From positions 7,868,869-7,932,868 of the forward strand of contig NC_088711.1 of the NCBI RefSeq assembly GCF_963576615.1: a stretch of 64,000 nucleotides of DNA. The letters run 5' to 3'. Positions 61,039-64,000 of the stretch are shown here, one piece after another. The translations under genes and the position numbers were made by a program. A model generated the notes under the pieces. The model was not told the origin of the DNA and made no database searches. It was given only the letters and a program-made list of their open reading frames with translations. The stretch's first letter is position 1. The number at the start of each line of letters is the position of its first letter. Source of the DNA: Watersipora subatra. Its lineage: Eukaryota; Bryozoa; Gymnolaemata; Cheilostomatida; Watersiporidae.

Positions 61039-63996
61039 ATGGCTTACCAGTCGCAGAAAACTCGACCTAAGACTAAGAGTAAAACCAGTGCTCGGGCAGC
61101 AACGTCCTTGATATCACTTACATCTAAGAGGTACACACAAATGCTGATTCATAGAGCCATACGCTTGATTGTTTGATTATTGTATGCTATGATTTTTTCT
61201 GTTATTGCTGGTGCTTGTTTGCATTTGTCAATGTCATCTTTGCTATCAGTATAGTCGACTCTTGGCTCAGAATATCTGTCGATACGCTGGAAGCAAGGTT
61301 TTCCCTTACCCACCTACCCGAACTAGTTGTATGACTCAAGCCGCATTGGTGGCGTTTTTCAAATACAGTATAAGAAGCAGCTGCTGGACAGTATACCTGT
61401 ACTCTCTATAAGTTCTGTTTGACTACCAAAACTCAATAAAATGTTCATTGTCACTAACAGTTTCGTTCCAATGTCCCTGTTTATGTGAAACAGGAGCTCT
61501 GTATTGGAAACGATAACCTCAATGTGCTTTTTGCAAGTAAAAATGAATGAGTAAAGACAAACCTGAAAAACTGAAAAGCCCTGAACAAAATACAAAGCCT
61601 AAAACCTCAAAAATATATTATAAAATAAGCATTTTGAAAATAGCAATTAATACTTTTAAAAATTTTGAGTGTAATTCAAAATTTAGGAATTAATAATAGA
61701 TGATATTGACGGCAAGCAATTAAAAAAATGTTTGTTTTTTTGTTTGCTTTTAAAATACATGGGAGCAACAAAAAGAAGAATACAAATTTTCAAAAACTGC
61801 ACAGTATAAAAAATATTATATTGAATTATCCAAGCCGAGTGTGAGTGAAACTATGCCTAAAGGAGTAATGACAGCAACGATGGTTGAATTTGTTGCTTCT
61901 CCATTGTGTCTAGATTATAAAATTAATTAATTCAGTCTACTATACTACCATCTAATGTTCATTTTATACGTCCCACGTGTTTAACTAACACTTTAAATTT
62001 GGTGACGGTTTTTCACTAACATTCAGAACTCAACTAGTGAGTGCAAACCGTGACTCGCTACAGGTCTGGCACAAGTTTCGAGATGAAAAAAGCTTTACCA
62101 GCTGAGCGGCGCAAGCGAGCTGTTGGAAAGATATCTCCGAGTTGCAGCAAAGCCACATCACCTAGTGATTGTTGTACAAGTTCTCCCAGCCCGACAATGG
62201 AGACCAGCAAATCTACTACGTATGCCTTTATCTCTATTTCGTTTAGTTAGGCTAGAATTGTACTATAAGAAGTAGCAAAGATTTGTGTAAGAACAAAGTA
62301 ATGCCATATTTAATTAGTTGGAACACTCAAGAGTATAAATATTCATTATCAATACCTTTTGCTGTTTTAATAAAACCAGCTACTTTCCGAGGCAAAAGGC
62401 TCGGCAAGGCAAAGGCTTGTCACTTGACTGCTGAAGTAACACGCTGAAGTAGTCAACAGTAGAAATTGGGCTAGATTTAGTGCATAGATATTACAGTTGG
62501 TCTGTCTATTTTTTATTTTTCTAAATTTACATCCTTGTCAAGAATATAGTTTACTCAGTTTCTCAGCAATTGCTTCCCCTAGTAAGCGAATCCACATGAA
62601 ATATATAATTTTTGTCGAAATGCCTGAAAAATATTAACGATTTGGGTTAGTGTGCTGAAAAAGATACCAAAATAATTATGAACTGTTTTTTTCTCTTTGG
62701 TAGTAAATGAAATAAACCGTTCAATGCGTCGGCTTTGTCGCCGTTTAGGTTAGCTGATATTGGGTATAAGTGGAAGTCATTATGTGCCAACAGAACTCAA
62801 TTTGATACTCTTCAAATACTGTCAATAGTCGGAGGTGAAGTAATCAATAGAACAGGCTTCTGTCTAGAAATAGCTTCGAGGAGATCGTATTTATCTTCTC
62901 GGAACTTTTACACAAAGTTTGCATTGACCATTAATGCGCTTCACGTATTGTGGCACAGATTATGTTATTTTTCAATAGACACAAGAACGACCTTCCGCCA
63001 GTTTATACATTTGCTTTGTATTCTGCTCTTGATATGGTTTCTAATTAAAACATTTTCTGCAACTCAAAATGAATTCAAGATCAATACTCGAGCCAGTAAC
63101 TAATTAGATAAGGTCCTTTCAATTGTTATCGATCAGGTTTATCATTTGCTCACCTGAACATTAATTTAGTAGAGACCAGGTGATTATTACTGCAATATAT
63201 CGGTTCACTTCTGACTAGTCTTTATATATTATATTGTTTGCTTTCCTTCAGGCTAGCTGCTATCATTCGCAAATCTTCAAAATATTGCAATCACACGAGT
63301 TGGCGTGATTGTTCAAATATATTTTTATCTTCTACAGTAAGTTAGCGTTGTTGTGTGTCAACGAGCAGCTGACGGTCTACATGCTATTTGTTCATTTCTC
63401 ACTGATAAAGGTCAGTTGAATTCTTTCTTATAGAATTGAGACGGGAAATTCGAAGTCAAACCAGAACAGTTCTGACCTAGCCGCTTTCTATGAATGCATC
63501 AAACCTGCTGCGAAGGAAATATCTCAACGCGAGGAGACTTTGGACTGTGGTTCACAGAAAGAAACTTTAGACTGTAGTTCACAGAAAGATACTTTAGACT
63601 GTGGTTCACAGAAAGATGCATCAAACAAGCCAATAACTTTTAGCGCATTAGTTCGAAGAAGACAATCGGTAGAACAAGCGGTGAAACAGTTTAAAGGGTC
63701 AAAAATGGAGTCAAAGAAAGACGGGAAGGGCACAGCAAATGACAAGATTGTTGAAGCCTTTGTTAAGTCAGAGATGAAGAAGAACTCTTCCTTTAATGAC
63801 CTCGCTAGAGTCGACAGCGGGACAAGAAGGAATGGGGTTGGCGGAGGTGGTGTCTCTCCAGAGACTGGATGCAGCGAAACAGAACTCATGCTAAAAAATC
63901 CGAAAAAGCTGACAGTGTTTGAAGGGATGCTGACAGATGACTTGCCACCTCTCAACTCTAAAATTGTCAGAATATTTACGAGCTCTACATTCACTG
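61039..63996 (+). CDS. NWD1/NWD2-type NACHT-WD protein, N-terminal three coding exons (runs off window)
   Basis: Coding exons 61039-61130, 62064-62219 and 63434-63996, phases 2, 2, 1. The final donor GTAA is at the window edge. A likely 5' UTR exon ends GTGAAG|GTAAGT at 60856, and the ATG follows the acceptor TTTCAG|TA (61037). About 270 residues are visible: a basic, Ser/Thr-rich start (MAYQSQKTRPKTKSKTSARA), KALPAERRKRAVG, and then a long Lys/Ser-rich, probably disordered region. The only familiar motif is the end, SKIVRIFTSSTFTG/D. In NWD1/NWD2 and related NACHT-WD proteins, VRIFTSSTFxDT opens the DUF4062-like domain before the NACHT ATPase. Family assignment rests on this motif. Exon 3 has an in-frame 27-bp repeat. 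Function not assigned. Confidence 0.65.
61131..62063. other. First coding intron of the NACHT-type gene
   Basis: AT-rich. No domain-bearing frame or repeat of note seen. Confidence 0.35.
62220..63433. other. Second coding intron of the NACHT-type gene
   Basis: AT-rich. A 122-codon open stretch at 62735-63103 has no recognisable domain, and the flanking exons join in phase without it. Confidence 0.35.
63532..63615 (+). repeat. In-frame 27-bp coding repeat, three copies
   Basis: Encodes ETLDCGSQK, ETLDCSSQK, DTLDCGSQK, so 27 bp keeps frame and adds nine residues per unit in the NACHT-type gene. Confidence 0.92.
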
Positions 63997-64000
63997 GTAA

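Overview
The window is eukaryotic nuclear DNA from an invertebrate animal, most likely a lophotrochozoan. Genes are split by GT-AG introns of roughly 0.2-4 kb. The sequence is AT-rich, and it holds many TA-flanked DNA transposons, two hAT-like elements, a tRNA-derived SINE and a decayed Ty3/Gypsy fossil. I cannot name the species. Nothing prokaryotic was seen: no operons, no Shine-Dalgarno sites, no CRISPR.

Five host genes can be read exon by exon, with reading phase agreeing at every junction. (1) 441-7719, plus strand: the last four exons of a tweety-homolog (TTYH) chloride channel. (2) 9999-13422, minus strand: a complete five-exon CANT1 (Golgi/ER calcium-activated nucleotidase), tail to tail with TTYH. 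(3) 22120-33678, plus strand: U2AF2 (U2AF65, large subunit of the 3' splice-site factor), all exons except the first. It is head to head with CANT1 across 13.4-14.2 kb, and its introns hold a dead DDE transposase and several repeats. (4) 45143-60014, plus strand: a C1orf87-like EF-hand protein in 13 exons, with a Tc1 transposon in one intron. (5) 61039-63996, plus strand: the first coding exons of a gene that ends at an 'IVRIFTSSTFT' motif typical of NWD1/NWD2-type NACHT-WD proteins. It runs off the window.

Regions between genes: 14.2-22.1 kb has two pogo/Tigger-like elements and a 1.4-kb element whose terminal repeats match a 98-bp MITE at 41.75 kb. The span 35.3-41.2 kb is a Gypsy fossil with a hAT-like element inserted in its gag region. 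The span 43.28-44.54 kb is a hAT element with an 8-bp target duplication and a ~150-bp internal hairpin.

The most unusual signal is the link between minisatellites and splice sites. In U2AF2 (22.5 kb) and the C1orf87-like gene (50.9-51.2 kb), tandem repeats copy the exon end together with its 5' splice site, giving arrays of about 7 and 5 donors. In CANT1 (11.25-11.61 kb) a 28-bp array copies the 3' splice site and its terminal unit is the acceptor in use. Another U2AF2 intron holds seven 18-bp-spaced acceptor look-alikes. A 553-nt AG-free pyrimidine-rich minisatellite ends just before a U2AF2 acceptor. This is read directly from sequence; any effect on splicing is inference.
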